Assembly: GCA_018907035.1 (NCBI GenBank)
Contig: JACCIC010000175.1
Location: forward strand, 493,501-557,500
Direction: 5' to 3'
DNA: 64,000 nt
From: Sycobia sp. Sy_11
Taxonomy: Eukaryota; Arthropoda; Insecta; Hymenoptera; Epichrysomallidae
Of the stretch, positions 63,423 through 64,000 are shown one piece after another. The first letter of the stretch is position 1; each line of letters opens with the position of its first letter. The notes below the pieces were generated by a model that was given only the letters and a program-made list of their open reading frames with translations, was not told the origin of the DNA and searched no databases. The position numbers and the translations under genes were made by a program.

Positions 63423-63466
<44 letters not shown>
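63423..63466. repeat. (TA)n microsatellite
   Basis: About 22 TA units, about 130 bases before the putative acceptor of the allatotropin-like gene. Confidence 0.97.
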
Positions 63467-63474
<8 letters not shown>

Positions 63475-63558
63475 GTGTAGATATATATTTTATATACACA
63501 CATATAGAACAGACGTAATATACGAGCGCTGATCGGTTGGGAATTTTTCAAAAAGTAT

Positions 63559-63590
63559 TTTTTTTCGCCCCCCCCTCCCCTGTCCGACAG
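63559..63590 (+). promoter_or_regulatory. Likely 3' splice site before the allatotropin-like coding exon
   Basis: A long T/C tract (tttttttcgccccccc then tcccctgtccgacag) ends in AG at 63590, 92 bases before the ATG. It suggests the coding exon starts at 63591 and that a 5' UTR exon lies further left. Between the AG and the ATG there is a (GA)n run and a (CGT)n run, which would be 5' UTR. Confidence 0.45.
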
Positions 63591-63682
63591 ACCACGCAGC
63601 TGGAGAAGAGAGAGAGAGAGAGAGAGCGTCGTCGTCGTCGTCGTCGCCGTCGCCGCGGCGGGCGCGGACACGAGGGACGGAG

Positions 63683-63924
63683 ATGCGGCTGAGCGTGCTC
63701 GTTATCGTGACGCTAATAGCGGTCCTGCTGGCCGGTGGCAGCAATTCCGGCGGCTGCGTGCACATCACCAACAAGCCGAACGCGAGGCCGAGATTCGTGA
63801 GGGGCGAGCGCTACAAGCCACGCGAGATCAGCACGAGCCTCGACTTCGGGAAGCGCGGCTTCCCGGCCGGGTCGGTACGACACGGCGGGGCGGACGAGCT
63901 GCCGAGCGAGAATCCGCCGCAAAG
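63683..63924 (+). CDS. AT: Neuropeptide precursor, allatotropin-like, first coding exon (partial)
   Basis: Encodes a secreted prepropeptide. Residues 1-18 (MRLSVLVIVTLIAVLLAG) are a signal peptide. Residues 41-58 read GERYKPREISTSLDFGKR: a bioactive peptide with a C-terminal Gly for amidation and a KR cleavage site. From memory, bee and ant allatotropins have the pattern G-F-K-P-x-x-I-S-T-A-x-G-F-G-K-R; RYKPREISTSLDFGKR aligns to this without gaps, differing mainly in LDF for the usual xGF. Processing may occur at R40 or R43. The exon ends near 63924 at AAAG|GTCTGT in phase 2; the frame stays open to the window edge, so the donor is an inference. The C-terminal part of the precursor is outside the window. 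The ATG is the first Met in this frame after the putative acceptor at 63590. Confidence 0.68.
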
Positions 63925-64000
63925 GTCTGTGTTGGCAATTGGATTATTTTGCACTCGGCCGTTATGTACACAAGCGCTCACGCACGCACGCATGCACACA

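Overview
The window looks like nuclear DNA of an insect, most likely a hymenopteran (inference). It is AT-rich and intron-dominated, crowded with long (TA)n, (GA)n and (GT)n microsatellites, and broken by short CpG-rich islands. There are no bacterial-style operons, and nearly all open frames are translated microsatellites or chance.

Two real genes are visible. (1) A Wnt ligand gene on the minus strand, between 3647 (stop) and 19903. I could join six coding exons: 19732-19903, 14813-14936, 12918-13078, 6867-7044, 4951-5182 and 3647-3848. All junctions have GT/AG ends and keep the frame. Together they encode about 355 residues with exactly 24 cysteines, the acylation loop motif CHGMSGSC, and a normal Wnt C terminus. 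The subfamily is best called WntA, with Wnt16 as the main alternative. The exon carrying the signal peptide was not found and should lie upstream of 19903. (2) At the right edge on the plus strand (63683-63924), the first coding exon of a neuropeptide precursor. It has a signal peptide followed by a peptide ending FGKR that lines up with hymenopteran allatotropins. The rest lies beyond the window.

The genes are divergently oriented, with about 44 kb between them (19.9-63.6 kb) in which no conserved exon was recognised. That interval should hold the Wnt first exon and promoter and regulatory DNA for one or both genes. It contains CpG-rich islands (about 28.0, 31.7, 43.3-44.6, 45.6-45.9, 47.7-48.2, 53.7-54.4 and 56.4 kb).

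Mobile DNA: a decayed Penelope-like element with RT and GIY-YIG remnants (29.3-30.5 kb, minus); a mariner transposase fragment (47.0 kb, plus); a MITE with long inverted ends inside the last Wnt intron (4.29-4.84 kb); two related elements with GTCTTG/CAAGAC ends (7.27-8.11 and 56.82-57.86 kb); a four-copy dispersed family (6.2, 18.4, 30.6 and 38.1 kb); a 173-bp repeat in inverted copies (17.1 and 40.2 kb); a tRNA-derived SINE-like sequence (48.2 kb); and a possible LTR with leader (35.5-36.0 kb). I found no tRNA or rRNA gene, no CRISPR array, and no convincing new multi-gene system.
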